NCBI RefSeq assembly: GCF_018881505.1
Contig: NZ_JACVQC010000001.1
Span: 310,001-374,000, forward strand
Reading direction: 5' to 3'
Origin: Polynucleobacter sp. UK-Mo-2m-Kol15
Lineage (GTDB): Bacteria > Pseudomonadota > Gammaproteobacteria > Burkholderiales > Burkholderiaceae
Length of the DNA stretch: 64,000 bases
Shown: in pieces, positions 10,485 through 21,568 of the stretch
How positions within the stretch are numbered: position 1 is the stretch's first letter
Layout: every line of letters starts with the position of its first letter
Position numbers and translations under genes: made by a program
The notes under the pieces: generated by a model
The model's input: the letters and a program-made list of their open reading frames with translations, nothing else
What the model was told of the DNA's origin: nothing
Database searches by the model: none

Positions 10485-11189
10485 ATGGCAAGGCAAGCAC
10501 GCACCATTATTCCTGGCCAAGCAATGCATGTCATGGTTCGCGGCAATAATCGGGAAATACTTTTTTTTAATGAGACTGATCGACGCAGATATTTGGATTG
10601 GCTGCGAGAAGCTGCAAAGCAATTTGGTAGTTCGGTCCATGCATTTGCTTTGATGCCTAATCATGTACATCTCCTGATGACTCCCCAAAATACGGATTCT
10701 CTGGCAAAGACGATGCAATCTTTAGGTAGGCGTTATGCCCAGTATTTCAATCAACAGCACAACCGCTCGGGAACTATTTGGGAGGGACGCTATCGCTCTT
10801 CGCTGATAGACCCTGATTATTTTTTACGTTGTCAACGCTATATTGAGCTTAATCCTGTGAGGGCTGGTTTTGAAGCTAGCCCCCAAGGTTCCACTTGGAC
10901 CAGTTTTGCTTCCCACATCGGTGGAAATGCAGAGCCATGGTTAGTGGATCACCAACATTTTTGGAAGTTAGGTAATACTCCTTTTGAGCGACAAATGACT
11001 TGGGCGGCATTTGTGAAGGAGGGCGCGCCCCATTGGGAAGACCGCCAAATTACCGATGCATTGCTAAGATCTAAGCCCTGGGTAGGCGATATCTATGCAA
11101 AAAATGTATTTAAAGAGAATCCTGAGCAGGCATTAATCCGCCAGCGTGGTCGCCCAAAGAAATTAATCCCTATCAATTCAGTAAGTTAG
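10485..11189 (+). CDS. Y1 (IS200-like) transposase of the REP-associated RAYT type
   Basis: HUH-type single-strand transposase domain. The N-terminal HVMVRGNNREILFF, the HUH pair in MPNHVHLLM (about residues 64-72) and the downstream helix with tyrosine in CQRYIELNPVRAGF match the Y1 family; RAYT proteins share the long C-terminal extension seen here (residues about 140-234). Length 234. It stands alone, 12 bases after the PBP1A gene, without IS ends in the classic sense but with stem-loops downstream. RAYT genes are usually single-copy and vertically kept, so it may be domesticated rather than a fresh insertion. Confidence 0.85.
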   Translation: MARQARTIIPGQAMHVMVRGNNREILFFNETDRRRYLDWLREAAKQFGSSVHAFALMPNHVHLLMTPQNTDSLAKTMQSLGRRYAQYFNQQHNRSGTIWEGRYRSSLIDPDYFLRCQRYIELNPVRAGFEASPQGSTWTSFASHIGGNAEPWLVDHQHFWKLGNTPFERQMTWAAFVKEGAPHWEDRQITDALLRSKPWVGDIYAKNVFKENPEQALIRQRGRPKKLIPINSVS

Positions 11190-11190
11190 A

Positions 11191-11307
11191 TGATTTTCTA
11201 AAATCAATTTACTTGATGCTGCTGGCATCAAGTATTGACTCTGTCCCTTTTTTTATAATTCATTTTGCTAAAAGTCTAATTTAAATGGGACGGACTCATT
11301 TTATTTC
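11191..11307. repeat. REP-like stem-loops and inverted pair behind the RAYT gene
   Basis: Three pieces follow one another: TGATTTT-CT-AAAATCA (11191-11206); ACTTGATGC-TGCTG-GCATCAAGT (11211-11233), a perfect 9-bp stem; and an inverted pair GACTCTGTCCC (from about 11237) with GGGACGGACTC (ending near 11297), matching at 9 of 11 positions. A T-run after the first arm could also end transcription. REP-type hairpins near RAYT genes are established; that these are the cognate sites is inference. Confidence 0.5.
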
Positions 11308-11383
11308 TATTGCATCAGCATGGGTATTCCCCTATATTTGATCCTCCAAAAGTAATCAAGCCCGCTGGGCCATCGGAAATACC

Positions 11384-14300
11384 ATGACTACACAAATGAA
11401 TACAGACCTTCGTCCAATCTCACAGGGCCTCTACGATCCGCAAAATGAGCATGATGCTTGCGGCGTCGGATTCGTCGCTCACATCAAGGGAAAGAAGTCC
11501 CATGAGATTGTTGCTCAGGGATTAAAAATTCTTGAGAACTTGGATCACCGAGGAGCAGTAGGCGCTGACCCGCTAATGGGTGATGGGGCTGGAATTTTGA
11601 TTCAGGTCCCCGATACTTTATATCGCGAAGAGATGGCAAAGCAGGGTGTAGAGTTGCCCCCCTTTGGTGAATACGGTGTTGGCATGATTTTCTTGCCTAA
11701 AGAGCATGCCTCCCGTTTAGCTTGCGAGCAAGAATTAGAGCGCACCGTTCGCTTAGAGGGTCAAGTTGTTTTGGGTTGGAGGGATGTGCCGGTAGATGTG
11801 AAATTACCAATGTCCCCAACCGTGCAAATGACAGAACCATTTATTCGTCAAATTTTTATTGGACGCGGTCGCGAGATCATGACAACTGATGCGCTTGAGC
11901 GCAAGTTGTACGTCATTCGTAAGACAGCGAGCCATGCAATTCAGGATTTACATTTAAAGCACGGAAAAGAATACTTTGTTGCTTCGATGTCAGCTCGAAC
12001 TATTGTTTATAAGGGTTTGTTGTTAGCTAACCAAGTGGGTGCCTACTATCAGGATTTGCAAGATAAGCGCACAGTATCAGCGCTAGCATTAGTGCATCAG
12101 CGTTTCTCAACCAATACATTCCCTGCTTGGGAATTGGCTCACCCTTATCGCATGATTGCGCACAACGGTGAAATCAATACAGTTAAAGGTAACGTGAATT
12201 GGGTGAACGCACGGGAAGGCGCTATTAGCTCCCCGGTGCTAGGGGAAGATCTCAAAAAATTATGGCCACTGATTTACCCAGGCCAGTCTGACACGGCCTG
12301 TTTTGATAACTGCTTAGAGTTATTAGTCATGTCAGGTTATCCATTGGCACAAGCGATGATGATGATGATTCCAGAAGCATGGGAACAGCACACATTGATG
12401 GATGAAAACCGTCGTGCATTTTATGAGTACCACGCCGCAATGATGGAACCATGGGATGGCCCAGCAGCAATGGCGTTTACTGATGGTCGTCAAATTGGTG
12501 CAACCTTGGACCGTAATGGTTTACGTCCAGCACGTTATTACGTTACCGATGATGACTTGGTCATTATGGGTTCTGAGGCAGGTGTATTGCCTATTCCAGA
12601 AAGTAGGATTATTCAAAAATGGCGCTTGCAACCAGGCAAGATGTTCATGATTGATATGGAACAAGGGCGCATTATTGATGATGTCGAACTGAAGGACGCC
12701 GTCTCAAAAGCCAAGCCATATAAGAGTTGGATCGATGCAGTGCGTGTGAAGCTCGATGAAGTTGATGCAACTAAGGATGACTTGGTTGATGAAAAGATAA
12801 CTATTCGCCCAGCAGCAAAATTACTAGATCGTCAGCAAGCCTTTGGTTACACCCAGGAAGATATTAAGTACCTCATGGCACCAATGGCTATGAATGGCGA
12901 AGAAGCGATTGGATCGATGGGTAACGATAGCCCATTAGCCGTGTTATCAAATAAAAACAAGCCACTCTATAACTACTTCAAGCAATTATTTGCTCAGGTG
13001 ACCAATCCCCCGATTGACTCTATCCGTGAAAACATGGTGATGTCTTTAGTATCCTTCATTGGGCCTAAGCCGAATTTGTTGGATACCAACAATATCAACC
13101 CACCAATGCGCTTGGAAGTAAGCCAGCCGATTTTAGATTTTGATGATATGACTAAAATTCGTCATATCGGTCATTACACTAGCGGTAAGTTCCGCTCATA
13201 TGAGCTAGACATTTGCTACCCAGCATCTTGGGGCAAGGCTGGTATTGAAGCCCGCTTAGCATCCTTATGCGCTGAAGCGGCTGATGCGGTCCGCTCTGGT
13301 TATAACATCTTGATCGTGAGCGATCGTCAGGTTGATGAGCAGCATGTTGCCATTCCAGCATTGTTAGCTACTTCAGCCATTCATCAGCACTTGGTGGAAA
13401 AAGGTTTGCGTACCAGTGTTGGTCTCGTAGTTGAGACTGGAAGTGCCCGTGAGACACATCACTTCGCACTCTTGGCTGGCTATGGCGCTGAGGCAGTTCA
13501 CCCATACCTTGCAATGGAGACTTTGGCTGAGATGGCTAAAGGTTTATCTGGTGATCTATCGGCCGAAAAAGCCGTCAAGAATTTTGTGAAAGCAGTTGGT
13601 AAGGGTTTGCAAAAAGTAATGTCTAAAATGGGCATCTCTACTTATATGTCTTACACCGGTTCTCAGATTTTTGAAGCGATTGGTTTAAATAAAGACGTTA
13701 TTGATCATTACTTCAAAGGCACGCCATCTAACGTGGGTGGCATCGGTGTATTTGAAGTAGCTGAAGAGGCCTTGCGCATGCATCAGTCTGCATTTAGTAA
13801 TGATCCTGTATTGACCAATATGTTGGATGCTGGTGGTGAGTATGCATTCCGCATTCGTGGTGAGGACCATATGTGGACTCCGGATACGATTGCGAAGTTG
13901 CAGCACTCTACTCGCGCTGGTATTGATAAGGGCTATCAAACTTATAAAGAGTATGCCAATCTGATAAATGACCAAACCAAACGTCAGATGACCCTGCGTG
14001 GCTTGTTTGAGTTCAAGATTGATCCAGTTAAAGCAATTCCATTGGACGAAGTAGAGCCTGCAAAAGAAATCGTTAAACGTTTTGCAACGGGCGCGATGTC
14101 TTTGGGTTCTATCTCTACTGAGGCACATGCTACTTTGGCAATTGCTATGAACCGTATTGGCGGTAAGTCCAATACTGGTGAAGGTGGTGAAGATCCGAAT
14201 CGTTATGTAAATGAGCTCAAAGGCATTCCAATCAAGAAGGGCGAAACCTTAGCCAGCATTTTGGGTGACGATGTGGTTGAGGCAAATATCCCTTTGCTTG

Positions 14301-16129
14301 ACGGTGATTCACTGCGCTCCAGAATTAAGCAGGTTGCTTCAGGACGTTTTGGCGTTACTACTGAATACCTTCGCTCTGCCGATCAGATTCAGATCAAGAT
14401 GGCTCAAGGCGCTAAACCAGGTGAAGGCGGTCAATTGCCAGGCGGCAAAGTTTCTGATTACATCGGTAAGTTGCGTTTCTCTGTGCCGGGCGTTGGTTTG
14501 ATTTCTCCGCCTCCACATCATGATATTTACTCTATTGAAGATATCGCCCAGTTGATTCATGATCTGAAGAACGTGAACCCAGCCGCTGACGTATCAGTGA
14601 AGTTGGTATCTGAAGTAGGTGTTGGCACGATCGCTGCTGGTGTTGCTAAAGCAAAAGCGGATCACGTAGTGATTGCCGGGCATGATGGCGGTACCGGTGC
14701 ATCACCACTATCCTCTATTAAGCATGCTGGTTCCCCTTGGGAATTGGGCTTAGCTGAAACACAACAAACATTAGTACTTAATGGTTTGCGTAGCCGCATT
14801 CGCGTACAGGCTGATGGCCAAATGAAAACCGGTCGTGATGTTGTGATTGGCGCATTGTTAGGCGCAGACGAGTTCGGCTTTGCAACAGCGCCATTGGTTG
14901 TTGAGGGTTGCATCATGATGCGTAAGTGTCATTTGAACACCTGCCCAGTTGGTGTGGCTACACAAGATCCTGAATTGCGTAAAAAGTTCTCAGGTAAGCC
15001 TGAGCATGTTGTGAACTTCTTCTTCTTTATTGCGGAAGAGGTACGCGAGATCATGGCGCAACTCGGTATTCGTAAGTTTGATGATTTGATCGGTCGCGTT
15101 GACTTCCTAGATACCCGCAAAGGTATTGAGAACTGGAAAGTACATGGTTTAGATTTCAGTAAGATTTTTGCTGAGCCAGCTGTAGCCAAAGATGCTCCTC
15201 GCTACCAGATCTTGACCCAAGATCATGGTTTAGATAGTGCTTTAGATAACATTCTTATCGAAAAGAGTGAGCCTGCGCTTGAGCGTGGCGAGAAAGTCTC
15301 CTTCATTGTTCCAGTAAAAAACGTGAATCGTACTGTTGGCGCAATGCTCTCCGGAGAAATCGCTCAGCGTTATGGCCACGCTGGTTTGCCTGATGACACT
15401 ATTCATATTCAATTGAACGGCACTGCAGGACAAAGTTTTGCAGCATTCTTGGCTCGCGGAATCACGCTAGACTTGGTTGGCGATGGTAATGACTACGTTG
15501 GTAAAGGCCTGTCTGGTGGACGCGTGATTGTGCGTGCGCCACACGAATTCCGTGGCGACACAGCGAAGAACATTATTGTTGGTAACACTGTTCTCTACGG
15601 CGCAATTGGCGGTGAAGCATTCTTCAATGGTGTTGCAGGCGAGCGTTTTGCAGTTCGTAACTCTGGTGCAACAACTGTAGTTGAAGGCACCGGTGATCAT
15701 GGTTGCGAATACATGACTGGGGGTACTGTAGTTGTATTGGGTGCAACTGGCCGTAACTTTGCGGCAGGTATGAGCGGCGGCATTGCTTATGTTTACGATG
15801 AAGATGGCCTCTTTGAGAAGCGTTGCAATACCAGCATGGCAACCTTGGAAAAAGTATTGCCTTCAACTGAGCAGATTGCCAAGATGCCTCAGTCACAGTG
15901 GCATGCTCCAGTCGACGTCAAAGATGGTGGCGAGCGCATGACAGACGAGCAAATTTTGAAGAGTCTAATTGAGCGTCATTTCCGCCATACAGGTTCAGAG
16001 CGCGCTAAAGCGCTCCTGGCTGATTGGGAAAACGCTCGCGGTCGTTTTGTGAAGGTGCTGCCTACTGAGTACAAACGTGCTTTGGGTGAGCTATGGGAAA
16101 AAGCGCAAAACAAAACTGTTGCAGCTTAA
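11384..16129 (+). CDS. gltB: Glutamate synthase [NADPH] large subunit
   Basis: Makes two glutamates from glutamine and 2-oxoglutarate together with GltD. The class II glutaminase domain starts after a short propeptide at Cys26 ([10 protein letters not shown]); a central domain is followed by the FMN/2-oxoglutarate barrel ([46 protein letters not shown]), the 3Fe-4S cysteines in [19 protein letters not shown], and the C-terminal GXGXG beta helix ([21 protein letters not shown]). Length 1581 is slightly longer than E. coli GltB and normal for betaproteobacteria. gltD follows after 38 bases. Confidence 0.98.
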   Translation: MTTQMNTDLRPISQGLYDPQNEHDACGVGFVAHIKGKKSHEIVAQGLKILENLDHRGAVGADPLMGDGAGILIQVPDTLYREEMAKQGVELPPFGEYGVGMIFLPKEHASRLACEQELERTVRLEGQVVLGWRDVPVDVKLPMSPTVQMTEPFIRQIFIGRGREIMTTDALERKLYVIRKTASHAIQDLHLKHGKEYFVASMSARTIVYKGLLLANQVGAYYQDLQDKRTVSALALVHQRFSTNTFPAWELAHPYRMIAHNGEINTVKGNVNWVNAREGAISSPVLGEDLKKLWPLIYPGQSDTACFDNCLELLVMSGYPLAQAMMMMIPEAWEQHTLMDENRRAFYEYHAAMMEPWDGPAAMAFTDGRQIGATLDRNGLRPARYYVTDDDLVIMGSEAGVLPIPESRIIQKWRLQPGKMFMIDMEQGRIIDDVELKDAVSKAKPYKSWIDAVRVKLDEVDATKDDLVDEKITIRPAAKLLDRQQAFGYTQEDIKYLMAPMAMNGEEAIGSMGNDSPLAVLSNKNKPLYNYFKQLFAQVTNPPIDSIRENMVMSLVSFIGPKPNLLDTNNINPPMRLEVSQPILDFDDMTKIRHIGHYTSGKFRSYELDICYPASWGKAGIEARLASLCAEAADAVRSGYNILIVSDRQVDEQHVAIPALLATSAIHQHLVEKGLRTSVGLVVETGSARETHHFALLAGYGAEAVHPYLAMETLAEMAKGLSGDLSAEKAVKNFVKAVGKGLQKVMSKMGISTYMSYTGSQIFEAIGLNKDVIDHYFKGTPSNVGGIGVFEVAEEALRMHQSAFSNDPVLTNMLDAGGEYAFRIRGEDHMWTPDTIAKLQHSTRAGIDKGYQTYKEYANLINDQTKRQMTLRGLFEFKIDPVKAIPLDEVEPAKEIVKRFATGAMSLGSISTEAHATLAIAMNRIGGKSNTGEGGEDPNRYVNELKGIPIKKGETLASILGDDVVEANIPLLDGDSLRSRIKQVASGRFGVTTEYLRSADQIQIKMAQGAKPGEGGQLPGGKVSDYIGKLRFSVPGVGLISPPPHHDIYSIEDIAQLIHDLKNVNPAADVSVKLVSEVGVGTIAAGVAKAKADHVVIAGHDGGTGASPLSSIKHAGSPWELGLAETQQTLVLNGLRSRIRVQADGQMKTGRDVVIGALLGADEFGFATAPLVVEGCIMMRKCHLNTCPVGVATQDPELRKKFSGKPEHVVNFFFFIAEEVREIMAQLGIRKFDDLIGRVDFLDTRKGIENWKVHGLDFSKIFAEPAVAKDAPRYQILTQDHGLDSALDNILIEKSEPALERGEKVSFIVPVKNVNRTVGAMLSGEIAQRYGHAGLPDDTIHIQLNGTAGQSFAAFLARGITLDLVGDGNDYVGKGLSGGRVIVRAPHEFRGDTAKNIIVGNTVLYGAIGGEAFFNGVAGERFAVRNSGATTVVEGTGDHGCEYMTGGTVVVLGATGRNFAAGMSGGIAYVYDEDGLFEKRCNTSMATLEKVLPSTEQIAKMPQSQWHAPVDVKDGGERMTDEQILKSLIERHFRHTGSERAKALLADWENARGRFVKVLPTEYKRALGELWEKAQNKTVAA

Positions 16130-16167
16130 TTAATAAAGACATTAAGAAAAGATACTAAGGATTCAAT

Positions 16168-17631
16168 ATGGGTAAGGTCACTGGATTTATGGAGTTTGAG
16201 CGCGTAGATGAAACCTACGAAGCCCCCGTTAAACGCCTCCATCACTACAAAGAGTTCGTTGCAGTATTAACGGATGATGAAGCCAAAGTACAGGGCGCAC
16301 GCTGTATGGATTGCGGTATTCCATTTTGTAATAACGGCTGCCCTGTAAATAACATCATCCCAGACTTCAATGATTTGGTATTTCATGATGACTGGAAGAA
16401 TGCATTAGACGTTTTACAATCGACCAACAACTTCCCTGAGTTCACTGGTCGTATTTGTCCGGCACCTTGCGAAGCTGCCTGCACTTTAGGAATCAATAGC
16501 GATGCAGTGGGCATTAAGTCTATCGAGCACGCCATTATCGATAAGGGCTGGGAGAATGGTTGGGTTAAGCCGCAACCACCTAAAACTAAGACAGGTAAGA
16601 AGGTTGCTGTAGTTGGCGGTGGACCTGCTGGCATGGCTACTGCTCAGCAATTGGCGCGCGTTGGTCATGAGGTTACCGTATTCGAAAAAAATGATCGTGT
16701 CGGCGGATTGTTACGCTACGGTATTCCTGATTTCAAGATGGAAAAGTGGTTGATCGATCGTCGCGTTGAGCAAATGCAAGCTGAAGGCGTGAAGTTTGAG
16801 ACTGGTGTATTTGTTGGCAAAGAAGCAATTGGTGCTGAAGTAAAAAACTACTCAACAAAAACAGTTTCACCTGATCAGTTGATGAAAGATTTTGATGCAG
16901 TTGTAATTAGCGGTGGATCTGAGCAACCGCGTGACTTGCCAGTTCCTGGCCGTGAGTTGAAGGGTGTTCACTACGCTTTGGAATTTTTGATTCCACAGAA
17001 CAAAGAAAACGCTGGCGATTTCAAGAACGAAATTTCTGCATCTGGCAAGCATGTTGTTGTGATTGGCGGTGGTGATACTGGATCTGATTGCGTAGGTACT
17101 TCGAATCGTCATGGCGCCGCCAAGATTACCCAATTTGAATTATTGCCACAGCCACCAGAAACTGAAAACAAGCCTTTGGTATGGCCTTACTGGCCAACTA
17201 AGTTGCGTACTTCATCTTCGCATGAAGAAGGTTGTGAGCGCGATTGGTCTGTTGCGACTAAGCGATTTGAAGGCAAAGATGGCAAGCTTGAGAAGTTGAT
17301 CTGCGTCCGCCTAGAGTGGAAAGACGGCAAAATGTCAGAAATGCCAAATTCTGAATTTGAGATTAAGGCAGATCTGGTTTTCTTGGCAATGGGTTTTGTG
17401 TCTCCTGCAGCCCAAGTCCTCAATGCCTTTGGTGTTGAAAAAGACGCTCGCGGTAATGCAAAAGCTCCTGTTGATGGTCAAAATGCCTACCAAACCAATG
17501 TTCCAAAGGTATTTGCTGCTGGCGATATGCGTCGCGGACAATCTTTGGTGGTTTGGGCGATTCGTGAAGGTCGACAAGCTGCGCAGGCAGTAGACGAGTA
17601 TTTAATGGGGTCATCCGTTCTCCCGCGATAA
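16168..17631 (+). CDS. gltD: Glutamate synthase [NADPH] small subunit
   Basis: Feeds NADPH electrons to GltB through FAD and 4Fe-4S clusters. N-terminal cysteine clusters are [17 protein letters not shown] and [13 protein letters not shown]; the FAD fold has [17 protein letters not shown], the NADPH fold [15 protein letters not shown], and the C-terminal FAD segment [18 protein letters not shown]. Length 487. The SD before ATG is AAGG. A 10-base gap to mlaF follows. Confidence 0.98.
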   Translation: MGKVTGFMEFERVDETYEAPVKRLHHYKEFVAVLTDDEAKVQGARCMDCGIPFCNNGCPVNNIIPDFNDLVFHDDWKNALDVLQSTNNFPEFTGRICPAPCEAACTLGINSDAVGIKSIEHAIIDKGWENGWVKPQPPKTKTGKKVAVVGGGPAGMATAQQLARVGHEVTVFEKNDRVGGLLRYGIPDFKMEKWLIDRRVEQMQAEGVKFETGVFVGKEAIGAEVKNYSTKTVSPDQLMKDFDAVVISGGSEQPRDLPVPGRELKGVHYALEFLIPQNKENAGDFKNEISASGKHVVVIGGGDTGSDCVGTSNRHGAAKITQFELLPQPPETENKPLVWPYWPTKLRTSSSHEEGCERDWSVATKRFEGKDGKLEKLICVRLEWKDGKMSEMPNSEFEIKADLVFLAMGFVSPAAQVLNAFGVEKDARGNAKAPVDGQNAYQTNVPKVFAAGDMRRGQSLVVWAIREGRQAAQAVDEYLMGSSVLPR

Positions 17632-17641
17632 TATCCAGGAT

Positions 17642-18508
17642 ATGAACAGTAGCCACTCCAACCCCGCGGAAGTAACGCAAAATACCGTGAGTGGTGGGCA
17701 TGGCGAAGTTGTCGTTTCAATCAAAGACGTCAATTTCTCTTATGCCCCCGGGGAGCGGCAAATTTTATCGGGACTTAATATGGAGTTCCGTCGTGGCCAA
17801 GTGGTTGCCGTGATGGGCGGCTCTGGTTGTGGCAAGACTACTATTTTGAGGCTCATTGGTGGTCAGTTCACAGCACAGTCTGGCCAAGTTTTATTTGAAG
17901 GTAGTGACATTGGCAAAATGAACAGCTCTGAATTAATGGCTGCTCGTCGTCGTATGGGTATGCTCTTTCAGTTTGGAGCGCTCTTTACGGACCTTAGTGT
18001 TTTTGAAAATGTTGCCTTTCCTTTGCGTGAACACACCGATTTAAGTGAAGATCTATTACATTCCTTAGTGTTGATGAAGCTCAATGCGGTTGGTTTACGT
18101 AGCGCACGTGATTTAATGCCCTCACAAATTTCTGGTGGCATGGCGCGACGTGTTGCTTTAGCAAGGGCAATTGCGCTTGACCCCCCATTGATCATGTATG
18201 ACGAACCTTTCGCTGGCTTAGATCCAATCTCCTTGGGGATTACTGCGCGTTTGATTCGGGATTTGAATCAAGCTCTGGGCGCAACGAGTCTATTGGTGAC
18301 GCACGACGTTGAAGAAACCTTTGAGATTGCAGATTACGTTTACTTTATTGCTAATGGTCGTATTGGTGCTCAAGGCACTCCGGAAGAGTTGAGTCGCTCA
18401 AGTGATCCGTTTGTTCGTCAATTTCTAGATGCATCACCTGATGGCCCTGTGCCATTTCATTATCCAGGCCTAAGCCTTGCGGAAGATTTTGGGGTGAGCT
18501 TGAAATGA
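17642..18508 (+). CDS. mlaF: Mla phospholipid transporter ATPase
   Basis: ATPase of the inner-membrane MlaFEDB complex that moves phospholipid between outer and inner membranes. Walker [11 protein letters not shown]-loop LFQFGALF, signature [15 protein letters not shown], Walker [14 protein letters not shown] and switch His in LVTHDVEE. The N-terminal 25 residues are an extra, variable tail. Length 288. AGGA lies close before the ATG, and GATAAT (17627-17632) could drive it from inside the end of gltD. Overlaps mlaE by 4 bases. Confidence 0.95.
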   Translation: MNSSHSNPAEVTQNTVSGGHGEVVVSIKDVNFSYAPGERQILSGLNMEFRRGQVVAVMGGSGCGKTTILRLIGGQFTAQSGQVLFEGSDIGKMNSSELMAARRRMGMLFQFGALFTDLSVFENVAFPLREHTDLSEDLLHSLVLMKLNAVGLRSARDLMPSQISGGMARRVALARAIALDPPLIMYDEPFAGLDPISLGITARLIRDLNQALGATSLLVTHDVEETFEIADYVYFIANGRIGAQGTPEELSRSSDPFVRQFLDASPDGPVPFHYPGLSLAEDFGVSLK

Positions 18509-19302
18509 GCATAATTCATAGCGCCGTAGATTTTTTTGGTGACCTTGGTTTTTTTGTTCGTCGCAACTTAACGAGCCTTGGACTTGCTGCGCGCATGTTC
18601 GCCGCAGTGATTTGGCGCTCAGGCTTTTTATTAAAAAGACCTCGCTTAGTTTCTGATCAAATTTTGTTTGTCGGCAATCATTCGTTTGTGATTATTGCGG
18701 TTTCTGGTTTATTCGTTGGTTTTGTTCTAGGTTTACAGGGTTATTACACCCTTAACCGCTATGGTTCAGAGCAGGCTTTGGGTTTATTGGTGGCACTCTC
18801 ACTAACTCGTGAATTAGGGCCCGTGATTACCGCTTTGTTATTTGCGGGCCGTGCTGGTACGTCTTTAACTGCCGAAATTGGTTTGATGAAAGCTGGCGAA
18901 CAACTCAGTGCAATGGAAATGATGGCAGTAGACCCATTGAGTCGAGTGATTGCTCCGCGTCTATGGGCTGGGATTATTGCTATGCCGATTTTGGCTACGA
19001 TCTTTACTGCTGTTGGTGTGATGGGCGGTTACTTTGTCGGAGTTCCCTTAATTGGAGTGGATTCCGGAGCCTTTTGGTCCCAGATGCAGGGCGGGGTAGA
19101 TCTTTTTTCTGATATTGGGAATGGCTTGATTAAAAGCTTGGTATTTGGTGTGGCTGTGACTTTTATAGCGCTGTATCAAGGTTATGAAGCCAAGCCTACA
19201 CCTGAGGGAGTATCGCAAGCAACCACCAGAACGGTGGTCATCTCCTCCTTATCGGTTTTGGCATTGGATTTCTTGCTGACCGCGATGATGTTCTCGAATT
19301 AG
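18505..19302 (+). CDS. mlaE: Mla phospholipid transporter permease
   Basis: Membrane subunit of MlaFEDB. About five hydrophobic segments; the family core [41 protein letters not shown] is present at the usual place (contains the EQ coupling helix). Length 265. The start is coupled to mlaF and mlaD follows after 21 bases. Confidence 0.95.
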   Translation: MSIIHSAVDFFGDLGFFVRRNLTSLGLAARMFAAVIWRSGFLLKRPRLVSDQILFVGNHSFVIIAVSGLFVGFVLGLQGYYTLNRYGSEQALGLLVALSLTRELGPVITALLFAGRAGTSLTAEIGLMKAGEQLSAMEMMAVDPLSRVIAPRLWAGIIAMPILATIFTAVGVMGGYFVGVPLIGVDSGAFWSQMQGGVDLFSDIGNGLIKSLVFGVAVTFIALYQGYEAKPTPEGVSQATTRTVVISSLSVLALDFLLTAMMFSN

Positions 19303-19323
19303 AAAGAATAAACTGGGACTCTT

Positions 19324-19806
19324 ATGAGAAAAAGTGCAATTGATGTTTGGGTTGGAATCTTTGTAGCCATTGGTTTGCTGGCTGCTTTATTTCTGGCATT
19401 GAAGGTCGGCAATATGAATGCCGTTTCCTTTGCTCCTACTTACAAAATTTCTGCGCGTTTTGACAATATCGGTGGACTCAAACCACGTGCACCTGTCAAA
19501 AGTGCTGGTGTAGTTGTTGGCCGTATTGCCAATATTGCTTTTGATGACAAGACTTATCAAGCTACTGTCACTATGACCATTGAAGATACTTATAAATTTC
19601 CTAAGGATTCTGCTGCCAAGATTTTGACCTCAGGTTTATTGGGTGAACAATATATTGGGCTTGAAGCTGGTGGCTCTGATGAAATGTTAGCTACTGGAGA
19701 TAAGATTACTCAGACTCAGTCTGCGGTTGTCCTTGAAAATTTGATTAGCCAGTTCTTGTATAACAAGGCTGCCGATAGCGGTAAAGATAAGGGCGCTGAA
19801 AAGTAA
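19324..19806 (+). CDS. mlaD: Mla transporter MCE-domain subunit
   Basis: One N-terminal membrane anchor (about residues 7-28) followed by one MCE domain (about 35-115, FDNIGGLKPRAPVKSAGVVVGRI and LTSGLLGEQYIGLEAGG). Forms the periplasmic hexameric ring of MlaFEDB. Length 160, usual. Shares one base with mlaA (TAATG stop-start). Confidence 0.94.
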   Translation: MRKSAIDVWVGIFVAIGLLAALFLALKVGNMNAVSFAPTYKISARFDNIGGLKPRAPVKSAGVVVGRIANIAFDDKTYQATVTMTIEDTYKFPKDSAAKILTSGLLGEQYIGLEAGGSDEMLATGDKITQTQSAVVLENLISQFLYNKAADSGKDKGAEK

Positions 19807-20552
19807 TGCAGTGGCTTGTGAAACTTAAACGTCTTGTTCTGCTTGGCATGGCAGCTGGAATGGTAGGTTGTGCCTCTATTCCTGCTGGCGTAGAGCCTTC
19901 CCCACAGGATCCATGGGAGCCGTTCAACCGTTCTGTTTTTGAATTCAATGAAGGCTTAGATGCCTATTTACTCAAGCCAGTAGTCGCTGGCTACCGCTTT
20001 GTCTTGCCAGAGTTTGTGCGTGACGGCATTTATAACTTCTTTAGTAACTACAGTGATATCTACACCGCATTGCAGAATCTTTTGCAGGGCAAGCCCGACT
20101 ATGCCTTTAGTGATCTTATGCGGGTAGTGGTCAACACCACCTTTGGTTTGGGAGGCCTAATCGATATGGCAACGCCTGGCGGCCTACCGAAGCATAAGGA
20201 AGATTGGGGTCAAACCTTTGGCGTCTGGGGCATTCCTTCTGGCCCATATGTGGTTTTACCGTTCTTTGGCCCCAGTAGTGTCCGAGATACCTTTGGGACG
20301 GCAGCTGATTTGGAGTCAGATTATCTTTTTGCTTACGTTAAAGATATTGGTTTGCGTAATAGCATTACTGGCCTGCGCGTAGTTAACGCGCGTAACACGT
20401 ATTACGAAGCGGGCGACCTATTAGACGGGGCAGCAATCGATAAATATAGTTTTATGCGAGATGCTTATATTCAGCGACGGGAATATCAAATTAATGAAGG
20501 ACGCGAAGATAGGGAGCCCCTCATGCCGGTTTATGAAAACCCCTACGAATAA
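19806..20552 (+). CDS. mlaA: Outer-membrane lipoprotein MlaA (VacJ)
   Basis: Lipoprotein that takes misplaced phospholipids from the outer leaflet and hands them to MlaC. Signal peptide with lipobox GMVGCAS (Cys about 22), then the family core DPWEPFNRSVFEFNEGLDAYLLKPVVAGYR and GVWGIPSGPYVVLPFFGPSSVRDTFG. Length 248. Translation is coupled to mlaD. Having mlaA inside the mlaFEDCB operon is normal in betaproteobacteria but not in E. coli. Confidence 0.95.
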   Translation: MQWLVKLKRLVLLGMAAGMVGCASIPAGVEPSPQDPWEPFNRSVFEFNEGLDAYLLKPVVAGYRFVLPEFVRDGIYNFFSNYSDIYTALQNLLQGKPDYAFSDLMRVVVNTTFGLGGLIDMATPGGLPKHKEDWGQTFGVWGIPSGPYVVLPFFGPSSVRDTFGTAADLESDYLFAYVKDIGLRNSITGLRVVNARNTYYEAGDLLDGAAIDKYSFMRDAYIQRREYQINEGREDREPLMPVYENPYE

Positions 20553-20625
20553 AGGCGATCAAGCCTAGGCTGATTTCCTTTAAGGGCTAAAATGAGACCC
20601 AATGACCGTCATTAATCGAGGACAC

Positions 20626-21273
20626 ATGAAAAGCCAAAAAACGATTCAAAAATACTTTGCAGCAATGCTATCAAGCTTGGCTTTGTTTGCCGCTAGCGTT
20701 TCTGCTCAGGCAGTTGATCAGTCCACGCCAGACGGTTTGATTAAGACTGTAGTGTCTGACGTGATGGCTTCCGTGAAGTCTGATCCGGAAATTCAAAAAG
20801 GGAATATTCCGCGTATCGTAGAGCTGGTAGAAAAGAAAATTCTTCCTTATGCCGATATGCGCCGCACTACTGAAATGGCCATGGGGCCCAATTGGAAAAA
20901 AGCAACGCCTGAACAGCAAGTGCAATTGGTTAATGAGTTTAAAAGCTTGCTCATTCGCACATACTCTGGCGCCTTGAGCCAGTTGCGTGACCAGACTATT
21001 CAATTTAAACCTTTGCGTGCAGCTCCAGATGACAAAGAGGTAGTTGTGAGGACTGTAGTGATTGGTCGTGGTGATCCGATACCGCTTGACTATCGCCTTG
21101 AAAAAACAAGTAATGGCTGGAAAGTCTATGACATGAATATCATGGGTGTCTGGTTGGTTGAGGCCTATCGCAATCAATTTGCGAATCAAATTAGCCAGAA
21201 TGGTGTCGATGGTCTCGTGAAGTTTTTGCAGGATCGTAATAAACAGCTTGCTGCTACGAAGCCAGCCAACTAG
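20626..21273 (+). CDS. mlaC: Mla periplasmic phospholipid-binding protein
   Basis: Soluble lipid carrier between MlaA and MlaFEDB. Signal peptide (KSQKTIQKYFAAMLSSLALF to SAQA) and the Tol-Tol-Ttg2-type fold with YADMRRTTEMAMGPNWKKATPEQ and LVEAYRNQFANQIS. Two starts are possible: ATG 20626 (215 residues) with GAGGA just upstream, or ATG 20602 (223 residues) placed 8 bases after TAAAAT (20588-20593). The first gives a normal signal peptide and is chosen. Confidence 0.92.
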   Translation: MKSQKTIQKYFAAMLSSLALFAASVSAQAVDQSTPDGLIKTVVSDVMASVKSDPEIQKGNIPRIVELVEKKILPYADMRRTTEMAMGPNWKKATPEQQVQLVNEFKSLLIRTYSGALSQLRDQTIQFKPLRAAPDDKEVVVRTVVIGRGDPIPLDYRLEKTSNGWKVYDMNIMGVWLVEAYRNQFANQISQNGVDGLVKFLQDRNKQLAATKPAN

Positions 21274-21306
21274 ATGTCACATAAGACCAATTAAAGAAAA
21301 TATCAG

Positions 21307-21567
21307 ATGCCATTTTTATTGCCCGTTTCTGTGACACAGGACAATGTCTTGCAATTAGAAAAAGATGGCCTGTTAAATCTTGCGACATTGAAAACGGTGG
21401 ATTGCATCAATCTCAAGGATTTTGACTCTACAGTATTAACGGTTTTATTAGCGTGGCAGAAAAAACTACAGGCAGATGGCCGGCAGATTTCAGTGCAAAA
21501 CGTACCAGAAAAATTAACTGTATTAGCTAGGGTGTATGGTGTTGCAGAGTTGCTAGGTTTGTCATAG
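21307..21567 (+). CDS. mlaB: STAS-domain protein MlaB
   Basis: 86-residue single STAS domain (strand-helix pattern with LKDFDSTVLTVLLAWQKKL). In the Mla system MlaB binds MlaF and stabilises the complex. Position directly after mlaC supports the call although the sequence itself is weakly conserved. One base separates it from the next ABC gene. Confidence 0.85.
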   Translation: MPFLLPVSVTQDNVLQLEKDGLLNLATLKTVDCINLKDFDSTVLTVLLAWQKKLQADGRQISVQNVPEKLTVLARVYGVAELLGLS

Positions 21568-21568
21568 C

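Noticed and set aside
13685-14128. 147-residue frame on the minus strand inside gltB
   Set aside because: Shadow of gltB coding sequence with no recognisable domain or start signal.
20671-21189. 172-residue frame opposite mlaC
   Set aside because: Fully inside mlaC; biased composition typical of an antisense frame.
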